A stretch of DNA of 64,000 nt, from positions 68,501-132,500 of the forward strand of contig JACEFZ010027104.1 in NCBI GenBank assembly GCA_014155875.1. Direction: 5' to 3'. The stretch is from Cepaea nemoralis (lineage: Eukaryota > Mollusca > Gastropoda > Stylommatophora > Helicidae). Every line of letters begins with the position of its first letter. Positions within the stretch are counted from its first letter, which is position 1. Both the position numbers and the translations under genes were made by a program. Under the pieces are notes generated by a model. The model made no database searches, was not told where the DNA came from, and was given only the letters and a program-made list of their open reading frames with translations. This document shows, in pieces, positions 34,401 through 46,044 of the stretch.

Positions 34401-35825
34401 ACCAACCGATGATACAGCAAGAAACCGAATTGAGAAAATGGAGAAACAGTTAGCCAACCTGACAGCTTGGGTACATTATCAAAAAGATGGCACAAAGCAT
34501 TAGCCAATGCCAGCGCCCAGAAGTATAGGCAGAGCCACACCTGACAGCTCCGACACCTTCCCAGCATCTTCTGCAAGCAGTCTTCCGGACATTCCACGGT
34601 GCTTCCTCTGGTCAGAGGTCATCTGGATTAAGTTCAAGGGAGTCTACTCCACTCAGTGCTCAAGCAGAAATTAATGCAAAACTGGCCCAACTCAAATCTG
34701 ACCTCCATGTACTTCGAAAACAGCAAATGCTAAACATGGAGGCCATGCAAGATGAGTTTGCGGCCACTTGATCACAGATTCCGAAGGTGTTAATGTCTTT
34801 CCCTGAAGCAGAAAATCAAGCCAACTTTCAGAAACGAACAGAGGCAACAATCACCAACAGCAGATACATTAGTAGTAAACAGAAAATTGACAAGGATCTT
34901 GGAGATCTTGAAGCCAATGTTGAAGAGCTAAGGTCAGATGTCATTTCAAAACAATGCCGGGTCAACATGGGTGACATTGAAGGAATCTCACGTCTGCTGA
35001 ACAATGTCATGAAAGCTCTGACTGATCTGAAAGGCCAATTCAGAGACATATATGAAACATGTCGTGGATGCAGAACTAATGATGTTAACAATGGAAGAAA
35101 AATTTCTGAAAGAGGAACCAATAATTAATTTTGTTGTTGTTGCGTATCCCTTACGGGACGCTGCAGTCAACAGCAGCATTTTTCAGCTGCTGTTGATGTA
35201 CTAGGCAAGTGTTACGTTCAGTAGTTTACCATTGCTATCTGAACGACCGGCTCCCATACCAGCACGTTATTACAGCAACGCGACACGGTCTGCTGCACAA
35301 ATCGGTCGCAGCTGAGCTTCGACCGCCTGGTACCCCGGCTCACGAACCGCGTTCGCATAGAAAACTCCTTGGCAAGATGCAAGAATTATTTCTGACAGCT
35401 TATCACACCTGACCAGGCTGTAATCAGGACAAAGTCAGAGCCCCTCTCTGGCATCTTCTTCAGATGTTGCATCTGACCAAAAGAAAGTCTCGGCTGATAG
35501 GACAGAAACTCTTGCTACTGACAATAAGCTGACAGTTAAAGCCAAGGAGATTGCTGAAAGATCTGATGAAAGAAAGGAACACAACGGTACACCAGCTGTA
35601 GCATTTGGATTTGATGAAAGGCCAGAGGTGGCATCTAAACATTCTCAATAGTCTTCTTCAGTCCAGGCCAGTAGTAAGAAGGATAAGCTCACCATGGTGA
35701 ATGACCCTGCATCAAGTTATCCATCAAATGAACGAAAGCCAGCAGTTGCCAGGAAAGCACGAAGTTCCTCAAGTTCCTCTACAACTTACGTGACATCAGC
35801 AGCGTCAAATCACACATAATCTCCA
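31500..35825 (+). pseudogene. SRCIN1-like: Intronless broken copy of a SRCIN1/KIAA1217-type gene
   Basis: Continuous coding similarity without introns but across all three frames. 31508-32015 holds a Ser/Lys-rich N-terminal region. 32009-33000 holds a Ser/Tyr-rich region (HGSLPRN, GSIPRNYETKPDY). 33000-33300 holds the DWETDRRREAFVQLLAQKYP segment. 33286-34503 holds the AIP3-like domain (LSLLFLVYGDQTKKSLLPNE, LDTVRALFVRAFPDLSLDQL, YFPLEDLADIKDRSVLKIHE) and a coiled-coil start (RNRIEKMEKQLANLTAWVH). Then NAKLAQLKSDLHVLRKQQML near 34680 and DLEANVEELRSDVISKQCRV plus NMGDIEGISRLLNNV near 34900. This domain order is that of vertebrate p140Cap/SRCIN1 and sickle-tail/KIAA1217, cytoskeletal scaffolds regulating Src and actin. 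Frameshifts near 31686, 32005, 32995, 33290 and 34560, stops at 34501 and 34769, and a SINE at 35130-35410 make it dead. Coding traces resume at 35430-35820. Absence of introns across so long a conserved stretch indicates a processed copy; no poly-A tail or TSD was identified, so the ends are approximate. Confidence 0.82.
35130..35412 (-). mobile_element. SINE family C inserted in the retrocopy, reverse
   Basis: TTTTGTTGTTGTTGCGTATC begins the reverse tail (CAA type). The body contains GCAGCATTTTTCAGCTGCTG and GAACGACCGGCTCCCATACC, and the head is near 35340-35400. It separates recognisable retrocopy coding sequence on both sides. Confidence 0.8.
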
Positions 35826-36394
35826 GCCTCATTCAAGACATCACAGCGGCAGCAGGATATGTGCCATCAACATCTGCAGCAGGAGGATATGTGCAATCAA
35901 ATCTGCAGCTTCCAGTGCTGAAGTACTGGAGGTTATGAAGTCTCTGCTGGAAATACTTGGCAGAGTTGACATACGTTCATGGACCTCGTAGGGTATTTCA
36001 TAATAAACTTCCTGCATATGTCAGCCGTCTGGAATTTTACACCCAGACCAGGAAGGCCGTGGCTAAAGGAATGCTGAGAAGGAAGGATACATAGGCGCAG
36101 GAACAGCCGTTACTTTATGTGTTATGAGGATGACGACTTGTTCCTTTTCATTCGTCAAAATAAAAGGAAAAGAAAACTTACAGGAAGGTATGGGACTGTA
36201 GCGAAGTAAATTTTATTTTTCTCCTCCAAACGTTTATTTCATACAAAGTAATGTATATTTACAAAGTGTAATGCATGTTTCTTTTGTTTGTGTAATTTAC
36301 AGAGCGTTGCCGTTTGTTAGTGTTAAGTGTCATATGCATTAATAAAACAAATACATACATATACACTTATGATAATATGACATTATAGATCTAA

Positions 36395-36668
36395 TAAAAT
36401 TTTTTTTTTAAACGAATGAAATTCTTTATTTTCAAAGAGTTAAGAATTGGGCACGCAGGCCCGTCCTACATTCTGCCCTTCTTATCTATTTTCTCTCATA
36501 CATTCTTTCATTCAACATCTCTTATGAAGCAATTCTTTGACAATAAAAGAACAATAAGCATTAAACCGCATGAAAAATAATCAATAATACATGACTCGTT
36601 GAGGCAATGTTTAACATGGGCATTATAAATACCCAACGTTGGTGTAATGTGCCATACATATGGGAATT
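36395..36668 (-). mobile_element. Repeat family F, reverse
   Basis: Reverse complement of 1270-1535 along most of its length (CTTTATTTTCAAAGAGTTAA; CATACATATGGGAATTATTT). Confidence 0.65.
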
Positions 36669-36937
36669 ATTTTGCAAAGTGTATTGATAGTGTTTTTACA
36701 GAGCTGTGCATGTGGACGTATAGGTGACATATGCGCAAATTTACAAGCATTTTATACATTGGAACATTTCTTCATTGAAATTGTTGTAAGGAAACATTAT
36801 AAATAACAGCAAGATGATAGTACACCGTTATTATTTCCCCTGCCACATCCCTCACCTGTCAGCTCCAACCCCACCAATACCATCACCACCACTCGGTAAT
36901 GATGAACATGGCAGTATAACTTATTCTGTCAATCAGC

Positions 36938-37830
36938 ATGGCTGCCTCGTTGGAGGGAATACTGTCTCGGCTTCTGGAGCCGGATAGTGATGTCATTCAA
37001 AAGGCCACACAAGACCTGAAGGAAGCTTTAAAAAACCAGGACACATTGCAGAACTTGTGTCACATTCTGGGCACCTCATCGCAGCCTCAGATTCGTCAAT
37101 ATGCTGCGGTCTTGATCCGGCGGAAAATACATAAGTTAAAGCAATGGACCCACCTCGATGAAAATACTAAAAATAACATCAGAGGAAACATTCTTCAGCT
37201 GTGGTGGATCTGGTCAGTTACCCAGCGGTGGGCATCAAGAAGGCAGCCTTCAGCACACTGTGTCAGCTGTGTCTGTGCGTGCACGAGGCACACAAGGCAA
37301 CCCAGTCTACCGAGGCATATGAAGCCCTGAAGACCACGATCCTGGGTGTTGTGCCCAGATATCTGGAGGCCATTAAATCAGAAATGGACCGCACCGTGGT
37401 GATGGCGGCCGTGGATTCCCTGCAGAAGATGCTGGACAACATAGGCCAGATAGTTTTGAGCATCACCGGGGCTACTGATGCAATTCTGACCGCCATGAAG
37501 GAGATTTTTACTCACCAGGTGGCGTGCCAAGACCAGGACGACGAGACGGAAGATGAAGTTGAGTTTGACAGCATGCTCATCGAGTCTGCTGGCGATGTAC
37601 TTCCTGTCATGGCCAGGATTATGGGAGGGGAAAATTTTCTTCCATTCTTCACTTCCTTTGTTCAGGACCTTCTCAAGAGATTGAAGGAGACATCTTCGAC
37701 TGCGGAGAAATCGTTTGCTGTAGGCACTTTGGCAGAGGTGTTTGAGGCCTGTTGAAGTGCAGTGGGCTCCGTGTTTACGAGCACGCTGTAACCGGTGTTC
37801 ACCCTCCTGAAAATGAAGAGGGGAAATTTT
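36938..37830 (+). pseudogene. IPO4: Importin-4 gene fragment with large internal deletion
   Basis: From the ATG at 36938 the reading MAASLEGILSRLLEPDSDVI and QPQIRQYAAVLIRRKIHKLK is the N-terminal HEAT/importin-beta region of importin-4 (a karyopherin-beta that imports histones and other cargo). At about 37198 the sequence jumps, in another frame, to VGIKKAAFSTLCQLCLCVHE, YLEAIKSEMDRTVVMAAVDS, the acidic stretch CQDQDDETEDEVEFDSMLIE and TAEKSFAVGTLAEVFEA, which in the ~1080-residue family lies far downstream (roughly residues 620-820 from memory). So several hundred residues are missing. A TGA at 37753 and lost frame end it before a poly-T run at 37830. Intronless and deleted, it is a retrocopy fragment or rearranged exon set. 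It lies inside the tandem array. Confidence 0.8.
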
Positions 37831-39226
37831 TTTTTTTTTTTTTAAACGTTTATTGAGTGTTAAGAAACATTTGCATTTGTATTGTTCGTGTTGTTACAGA
37901 GCGTTGCATGTGGAAGTGTAGGTGACATATGCGCAAATTTTTACAACATTTGTTTCAACCTTTTTACATTTGAAATGGGGGGTAACGAAGAACGAGTACA
38001 AACAACAACAAGGCGATAGTATACCATTATTTTCCCTCTGCCGCCCTTTCACCTGTCAGCTCCAACCCCACCAATACCATCATCACCACTTGGTAATGAG
38101 GAAAATGGCAGTAAAAACTTGTTAGAACCGACCGGTGAAGGTAGCAGCAGCATCAAAACCAACAGTATCGAAAAGGTGGGGGGAAGGGGGGGGGGGGGGT
38201 TGTCGAGGAGTATCCTAGTTTACAATGCAGGAATGGTAGTTGTTGCATTTGTATTGTTTGTGTTGTTACATGCGTACTGTGTGTTCAGTATTTGTGTGCG
38301 TGTTTTTACAGAGCGTTGCATGTGGGCGTGTAGATGACATATGCGCAAAAATTACAAATATTTTATACATTTAAACATTTCTCCATTGACATTGTTGTAA
38401 GGAAATATTTTAAATCCAAAGCATGATGGTATCGGGCTGTTATTTTCCCCCTGCCGCCCCGCTCTCCTGTCAGCTCCAAAAACTCCTACCAAGTACCATC
38501 ACCCTCGGTGATGATAAACATGGCGGTGCAGAAATGAAACAAAACGGTGAGGGTGGCAGCAGAGACAACAATCACAGTATCAAAAGGGTGGGAGAGGGGG
38601 ATGTGTTAGTATACGCGTTTACAAAGCCATATATATTTATTAATAGTGATTACAATGATAATAATGCAAAGTAACAACCAAATACATAAATAAATATCAT
38701 AGTGACAAGGAATAACAACAGTGCTGAGACTAGTGATAGACTCAATGATAATAAATAATAGTTTTAACATGTGATTTTATGTGCTAAATTGATTACCTTA
38801 GGAATGGTGTTTACATGAAATACATCTTATAATAATACTGACAAGGAATAAAAACTACTAAGGGTGATGACAGCAATGCTAATGTTAATAAAACACAATG
38901 GTAGGATTTGTTTTGATAATGATCACATTTTCCAAAACTGTGATTCCATTTGCTAAAATGATTTTCTTAGAAATGGTGTTAAAATATGGCTGGTACATAC
39001 AATAACAATTGCATCCTGCACTGTTTAATAATATAGTAGGTGTAAAAAGGAGTTGATAATCTTTTTTGTTTCTCCTTGCTTATATTTTTTTTTTTTTTTT
39101 ACATATACTTGCAACATGCATGTTCAATAATAGTAGAATTAAAAGGAGTTGGTTATCTTTTTCTCCTTGTTTCTTTTTTTTTTTCCTTTTGGTCTTATTT
39201 GTAAGGGTTCATTCATTTTTTTCCCT

Positions 39227-39235
<9 letters not shown>

Positions 39236-39271
<36 letters not shown>
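39236..39271. repeat. Poly-A tract
   Basis: About 36 A residues. A shorter T run lies at 39087-39101. Confidence 0.95.
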
Positions 39272-39273
<2 letters not shown>

Positions 39274-40643
39274 TATTGTAGAAAGTAAACAAGCATCAGT
39301 ATTAGCACAAATTTTTACAATCTTTACATCTTTGTTTCCCTTGCCACCCTCTCACCAATTTGGTTCCACTCCACCAATGCCATTACCCCCTCTCTGGGCG
39401 ATGATGGTAAAGGCAGGATAAATATTTGAACCAAACCGGTGTGGGTACCAGCAAAGGCAACAACAACCATGAGCGAGGGGAGGGGGGTACATGGGAAAGG
39501 GGTTTTTGTTTTATTCCTAATGATGGCAATAGTAGTAATGACAAGAAGAGACATACTGGGGGTAATGACAGCAATTATTAAAAAAACAGCAATGGTGATA
39601 ATAGTTATGAAAATGATAACATTTACAATATGTGATTCCATTTGCTAGGATGATTTTCTTTGTAATGGTGTTAAACATAGCCTAGCAGGTACATACACAT
39701 GCAAACTGCAGTTTTAATAATACTTGGAGTAAAGGAGTGGGTTATATTTTCCTCCTTGTTTTGTTTTCCTAAATGTAGGGGTTCATTCATATTTCCCTCT
39801 TTGCTCTCTCTTTCTTTTTTTTAAAATGAAAATTAACCAAATATTTGTATTTGCATGAGTTCTTACAGTATTATTGGTTTGATAACCATATGTGTTTTTA
39901 TATTTATTCATTCATTCAACACTCACTCACATGATTCAAAGGGGGTGACTAAGCGAAAGGGAAATCTTTACATTTTTGTTTCCCGCGCTACCCTCCCACT
40001 AATTGTTCAATTCCATCAATGCTCTCCTGACCACTCTAGTAATGATGGCACAGGCAGGACAAAAGTTTGAACCAACCAGTGGGGTTAGTAGCAAAGGCAA
40101 CAAACTGTAAGCAAAGGGGGGGGGGGAGATGAAATTGTAAAATGATAATGATGATATCAATAATACTTATAACATTAAAATTACTAAGGATAGTAAAGGT
40201 AGAATAAAGATAGTCATAATAATAATAATGATGATAATCATTATAATAAACAATAATAATAAAATAATAATGATAATAATAATGATAATAGTATAACAAA
40301 TATGTGAGTTTATTTACTAAAGTGATAATCTTAGTAGTGGTGGTAGTATAGCACAACAAGTGCATTCAAAGCCAAACATTCCATAAATAGTACATTAGAA
40401 TGGGAGGAGTTTAATTTTCTTTTCTCCTTTTTTCTTTTCCCTCTTGTCTATAAGGGTGAAACCATCATTTTGAAACAAGTAAAACAAGCATTTATACTTC
40501 CACTATTCTTTACATAAGGGATTTTCCATTGGTCTTTTGACCATATGTGATTTATTTAATCATCCACTCACCATTCATTCACAGTTTCTTCTTTTTTTCT
40601 CTCTCTCATGTATACCAAACTTTCCAAAAAATTCCCAAAATTG

Positions 40644-40676
40644 CCAGAGTTGGTATACCATTTATACCAACTCTGG
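40644..40676. other. Perfect 14-bp inverted repeat (hairpin)
   Basis: Arms CCAGAGTTGGTATA (40644-40657) and TATACCAACTCTGG (40663-40676) with a 5-nt loop. It lies between the tandem array and the 3-prime end of the Tx1-like LINE. Confidence 0.85.
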
Positions 40677-40699
40677 AAAGAGTTGTGATATTTTGTGCG

Positions 40700-43600
40700 T
40701 GTACATGAAGGAAACTAAATGTGTGTTATATGTGTGGTGTTTGTATCTGGCAAAATTTCTGCAGGTCCATATAAGTTGTCTGTAGTAAGAAAGTGCTACA
40801 AGTAGTTTTTATGTATGTCCTTAGATGTCATTGGTATAGTATTGAGAAAATTTGCTTTATATATGTCGGTTTGTTTGCCTGTGTGTGTTTGTATGAGGTG
40901 TTTGAGTGTTGCGCGTGTGGCAGTAATTGTTGGACACGTATAATAAATGTGTTCCTCTGTCTCTTGTGTGTTGTTTCTACATAATTGACATTGTTTGAAT
41001 ATGTATGCTTCTACCTGTGTTGTGGGGGTCATACTGTATAACCTCCCCCGATGTGTCTCCACCTTGACGTGGTGGGGGAGCTTGCGTGTCCCATAGACCC
41101 CATTTGCTTGTCGATGGGTGAAAAATTACAATAGGACAGCTTATGGGATAGGGACCAGACTAAGAGAGACACAACCTGCTGCTCTGCAGGCATAGACTGA
41201 GGATAGCAGTCAAAATTTAAATGAGGTGCACAAAGGCAGAATTTCTTGGTCCGGACAAAACTCTTAAGGCTCCCTGTCGAGGGCTGTGGCTGAACGCCTC
41301 TAAGCCACAAACCCTCGGATCTTAGAGCCAGGCTGATACCCGTCTACCGGAAAATAGAAACATGATACTGAGCAAGCTACATGCTCAGGTCTGATACATG
41401 TTCGAAGGCTCCCAGCTGGGGGATATGAGAGTTTCCCAGATGAAGGGGCCTGGCCGTTTCCCGTTCACTGCTGCACGAAGGTAAGGTGCTGAGCCGGCAG
41501 CACATGTAGCCTACCTCGTGAGCGAGGACAAAAAAGTTAGAAAAGTGCCCCAGTCGAAGGGTTACGGAAACTGTCTGTATCTAACTCATAGAGAGTGTAG
41601 ACAAAAGTGGAATAATGTCTCATCAACGCGAAATGGAACGCACGGCGAGCGAACCTATTGCGTGGTCTGAAGTCACAAGCAAAAGCCTACCGAGTGGATG
41701 TCACTCGCAGTCTGACCGCTCCTGGTGTGTGATTGAGCGATCAGTGGCAAGTGGGATGCCCAACACATGGAAGTGAGGAACTAAAGCAGCCATGAGCAGG
41801 ACGTGAAAACTCCTTGGGTGAGCCCAGTCTCAGAGCAATATGTGCCGGCTCTGCAATTATGGAAGCCTCCTTGGATAGCGAGATATAATGCCCATGGTCT
41901 GCCCCTGCCTTCCCTTGAGGGCAGACCACGATATCGTTGATCGTTCTATCTTGACCAGCTTAGATGTGGGTGACATTACAACAGTCTAACGTGTCTCGAA
42001 ACCAGAGGAAGGCTAACCTCACTAAAAAATGCCCGCCGGAAGTCGGAAGTGTCGTCCTACGGGTGGCAAACTAAAAATTGACACTACGCATTTACGTCCG
42101 AGTGAAATGTCTCGTCCGAATGTCTCCCGTGCTAGAAACAGCTCTGACTACCTAGTTTCCGAATGCCGCTCTTGTTCGGAACAGCTCTGACTAGGTAGTT
42201 TTCCGAATGTCCGCCGTGCCTGGAACAGCTCTGATGGGTACAGGGACAAGCACATGTCCGAAAACTCGCTTAGTGGAAACCAACCGCAGAGCTGACTGGT
42301 TTGTGCAGGAACGGCCCAGGGCGAGCGAAATGCCCAATATATTGAAGTGAGGAATTAAAACAGCCATGAGCAGGACGTGACGATTCCCTCGGTAAACCCA
42401 GCACCAGAGCGTTATGTGCCGGCTCTGCAATTATGGAAGCCACCCAGGATGGCGGAAAATGCTATGGATTGTCCCTGCCTTCACTTGAGGGATGACCGTG
42501 TAGTCTTCGACTGTTCCAACTTGACCAGTTGAGATGTGGACGGTACCACAAAAGTGAGAGTCTCCCAGGATTGCTAACCTGGTCAAAAATGCACGCTAAA
42601 AGTCGGATGTGTTGGCCTGAGGGTTTCGACCCGAGGGTGCCTAACCAGACACACCGCAATCGCATCTGAAAAAATCACTCCGGATGAACGCAAAGAAGAA
42701 GAAGAAGATACTGTATAACAGTCTATATGTGATCTCCCTAGCTTTTGGTGTTATGTGTTTGTTGTGTAGGTTTGAAAAGGTGCATGTGAAGTCAGTCATG
42801 AAGTATTTGTGTCCTCTTTTAATCCTAAGTCTTAGTGATGGTGCTTGTTTTCTAACTAAATGTTTGTATATTGTGTGTGTTGTTTGCTGTATTAACTGTT
42901 CATGTCCTTTTATTGCCTGTATGCATGTCTGATAGAATGTTGGCAGTCTTCCCTGGTAGTGTGCAGTTGCATTGTTAAGAGGTGTGAGATGTTTGATGTT
43001 GTGGCCTATGTAGTATAGTGCTAGTCTGTTCTGTTCTGGGTGTCTGATGATTTTACCTATGTAACTAATCCTAAGTGACAGTATTTTTGTCTGGATGTCT
43101 TGTAATCCAATTCCGCCTTGTTTCCTGTCTTGTATGAGAGTTTTGTGTTTAATGCTGTGTATCGTGTTGGTGAAGATGAAGCGTCTGATTTGTTTGTTTA
43201 TGTTTGTGACGGTCTGTTTAGGAGGGTCCAGTACTGTCGCTAAATATATTATTTTGGGTAATATGTATGTGTTGACTATTGTGCTTCTACCAAATATTGT
43301 GGATGTCTTGTACCTATACCTGTGTAACATGTCTGTGATCTGTTCGGTCAGTGCGTGCCATGTCTGTCTGTGTGTTTCTGTGGGATCGCATGGAAATGTG
43401 ATCCCATACAGCTTCATGGTGTCTATGTGTTTCAGATCTGGAGGGAAATCAGCCTTTTGTTTCCACTTTCCCAGGCCCATTATCTGTGATTTCTGTACAT
43501 TAATTTTGGCTCCACTGCCTTTTCCAAAATGGGTAAAGGTGTGGAGTATATTCCTTATTGATGTGTTGCTGGTGGGAAAGAAGGCAGTGTCATCTGCATA

Positions 43601-45784
43601 GGCGATGAGCTTCTGCTCTCCTATCCCATGCAGGAAGGTTCCTTTAATACTAGTGTCTTGCCTTATCTTCTCTAATAAAGGTTCTAGAGTGAGCACATAC
43701 AGGAGTGGTGATAAGGGACATCCTTGTCTTACAGATCTCGTGAGCCTGAAGCTAGCTGTCAGTGAATGGTTCACCAACACTCTGCTCTCAGGATTTTTGT
43801 ACAAGATCTGTATCCACTGCCTGTAGTACTCTCCTATGTTACAGTGTTCTAGTGTCCTATGTAGGTAAGTGTGGGAAATTCTGTCGAAGGCCTTCTCTTG
43901 ATCCAAGGATAAGATGGAGGATGGACAGTCTTTTCCATGTGTATAGTTAATAATGTCTCTAATGAGGTGTGTGTGGTTGTGTATATTTCTGTATTTGACT
44001 CTGCACTGTTGGTCTGGGTGTATTAGTGTTGGCATGAAAGGTTTAAGTTTGTTGGTGAGTGATTTGGCGAGTATCTTGTAGTCTGTGTTGAGTAAGGAAA
44101 TTGGTCTGTAGTTCTTCAGTTGTGTTTTGTCAGTTTTATCCTTGCATATGAGTGTAATGTAAGACATGTTGCAGCTGTCCGGAAGATTTTTTTTGTCAAA
44201 GGCTTCCTGATAGACTTTGAGGAGAAGATTGCCTAGAATAGGAAAGAAGTGTTGGTAGAATTCTACTGTCAAACCGTCTGGTCCTGGAGTTTTGTCTTTG
44301 TTTAGTGTGCTTAGTGCCTGTGCTATGTCTGTCAGTGTCAGTTCTGTGTCCAGTGTGTCTTTGTCTGTGTCAGATAATTTCTTTGTGTACTGTAAGAAGT
44401 TGTCTTGTATCTGTGTGTCGACTGTCTCTGCTGTGAATAGTTGTGTGTAGTGTTGTTGGAAAGCAGTCTCTATGTGTGGTGTTTCTGTCTGCATGTTTCC
44501 TTGCATGTCTGATATTTTGCTTATTTGTCTGTTACGTTGTACGTTCTGTTCTATTGCTAAATATTGCCTCGTAGCTGACTCTTGTGTAATTGTGTTGAGT
44601 TTTGTTCTGAGAAGAGCACCCAGATATCTGTGTTGTTGGTGTTCTTCTAGTTGTGCTTCTAATGTGTGTAAGTGATGTGCGTCTCTGTCTGTTTGTTTTG
44701 TTAGTCGTATGGCTGTCTGTATGATGCGCTCCTGTCTTAGTCTGTCTTTGTGGATCATGGTTGCTAGATGTTGTGTTCTGCTTCGTATGGTGTTTTTCAA
44801 TAAGTCCCAGTATTGTGTGATGTTCTCAGTCGGTATATTGTCTGTGTACGTGTGTATGAGCTGTGTCATATATTTTACATATTCTGAGTGTTCCAATAGT
44901 GAATTATTGTACTTCCAGTGAGGTGACGTTTTGTTTGGCTGCGTGTTTGTGCTGTTTGTGCTGATGTGTGCTAGTATTGCTTTGTGGTCTGTGTAATCTA
45001 AAGTTTCCCGTAGGTGTTTGGTTTGTATGATGTGATGTGTTGCGGGCGTATAAATCCGGTCTAATCTAGATGATCTGTTGTGTGTTTTGTTTGTGTATGT
45101 CGTTTCTCTACTGTCGGGGTGTGTATGCCTGAATGCGTCTGTGAGGTTGTGTGTGTCGATGATATTTCGTAGTGTGTCAAGTTGATGTAAGCTGTCCCTG
45201 CCGGCTCTCCTCAGCTGTTTTTTCACCTCCCCACCCACCAAGTCTAAATCTTCAAGAACACAATTGTAATCACCGTCAAGAACAATATTTTGTCCTCTGT
45301 ATGTCTGTGTTAGTAAGTCGTCTAAATGTTCATAAAAAAGATGTTTATAATTGTAGTTAGGTGGTGCGTGTATGTTGACTATGACAAAGGAGTGTGTGTC
45401 GTTTTTAACTTGAACTGCGGAAATTCTACCATGTGGGTCTGTGTGTGTTCTAAAAATAGTCCACGTGTCGGAAATTTGAAGAATGGCTGTCCCTGATCCT
45501 ACGTTATGTTTGGCCAAACTGAAATACGAATTTCTTAATCCTAGACGTGTTACAAGTTCTGCTGCTTGAAAGTCTGTTTTAATGTTTGTTTCTTGTAGTA
45601 AAATAAAATCGGGTTTGTGTTTGTGTATGAGTGTTACTATATGCTGTAATTTCATTGTCATTCCACGAATATTCAAACTAATTGAAAATGAAGAGGGGAA
45701 AAGCGAAACATTTATACGCTGTGAAGAGAAACCAGGGTAACATGTCAGGTCGTCCATTGGGAGACAGTCGTTAACATCTTGCAC
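40700..45784 (-). mobile_element. Tx1/L1-like LINE, ORF2 nearly complete, split by an insertion
   Basis: From the ATG at 45784 the minus strand encodes about 1026 residues without a stop down to 42708. Order: APE endonuclease (SLNIRGMTMK, ILLQETN, NIHAPPN, VLDGDYNCV, SSRLDRIYTP, YTDHKAI); a Gln/His-rich linker; RT (KTPGPDGLTVEFY, SYITLICKD, LKNYRPISLLNTDYKILAKS, SLDQEKAFDRI, RQGCPLSPLLY, catalytic YADD, GGIGLQD). The C-terminus resumes at 41042 and ends at 40796 with a zinc knuckle C-x2-C...H-x4-C (FKQCQLCRNN, EEHIYYTC), typical of L1/Tx1 ORF2 ends. The two parts join in frame at the duplicated target site. All catalytic residues I checked are present, so this copy was intact until the insertion. 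No ORF1 is seen upstream, where the repeat at 45701 begins. The MQDVND start may not be native. Confidence 0.88.
41043..42707 (+). mobile_element. Noncoding nested element with 12-bp TSD and (GAA)n tail
   Basis: Flanked by identical ATACTGTATAAC at 41031-41042 and 42708-42719. It starts CTCCCCCGATG, with a foldable 5-prime end (CTCCC and CCACC pairing with GGTGG and GGGAG, 41043-41080), and ends CGGATGAACGCAAAGAAGAA plus further GAA units, a LINE-like tail in plus orientation. No protein is recognisable in six frames. Two imperfect copies of ~320 bp recur 574 bp apart (about 41745-42065 and 42320-42640; e.g. CAGCCATGAGCAGGACGTGA at 41787 and 42361). Between them is a three-fold repeat around ACAGCTCTGACTA (42100-42235). 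It is probably a non-autonomous, LINE-mobilised element; which LINE is not known. Confidence 0.82.
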
Positions 45785-46044
45785 GGAGCTTGCAGTGTTG
45801 AAACATTGTATATATTGCTTAACAAGTAAATTTTATTCACTTTTAGCAGTCAAAATATTTCAAACTTTAGGACGTTAAATTGTTGTGTTAACAGTGGTGT
45901 CATTATTTTAAACATTTAACAATTAATGTAACTAATTGCTTCTTTTGAAAAACGTTGGCGAGTTATGTCCCTTGCAAAGAATAAAATTTATATTATGTTC
46001 CGCGAACAAGCGGTATTTGTTTCCCCTTAAATTTCGCTTAACAA

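Larger units (their letters stand above)
36225..40430. repeat. Old, degenerate tandem array (units of roughly 0.4-0.7 kb)
   Basis: Similar segments recur in the same order and orientation: TTACAGAGCGTTGCATGTGG with GACATATGCGCAAATTTTA at about 36280, 36700, 37895 and 38310; CACCTGTCAGCTCCAACCCC with ACCAATACCATCA at about 36855, 38050 and 38465; a related CACCAATTTGGTTCCACTCC form at 39355 and 40005; and TGATTCCATTTGCTAAAATG with ATTTTCTTAGAAATGGTG at about 38775, 38945, 39635 and 40305. The later units have a period near 670-690 bp. No gene is recognised in the unit. Poly-A/T, poly-G and AAT-like tracts sit within. Confidence 0.7.

Noticed and set aside
43095..44921. Plus-strand Cys/Val-rich ORFs
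   Set aside because: Antisense shadows of the Tx1-like ORF2.
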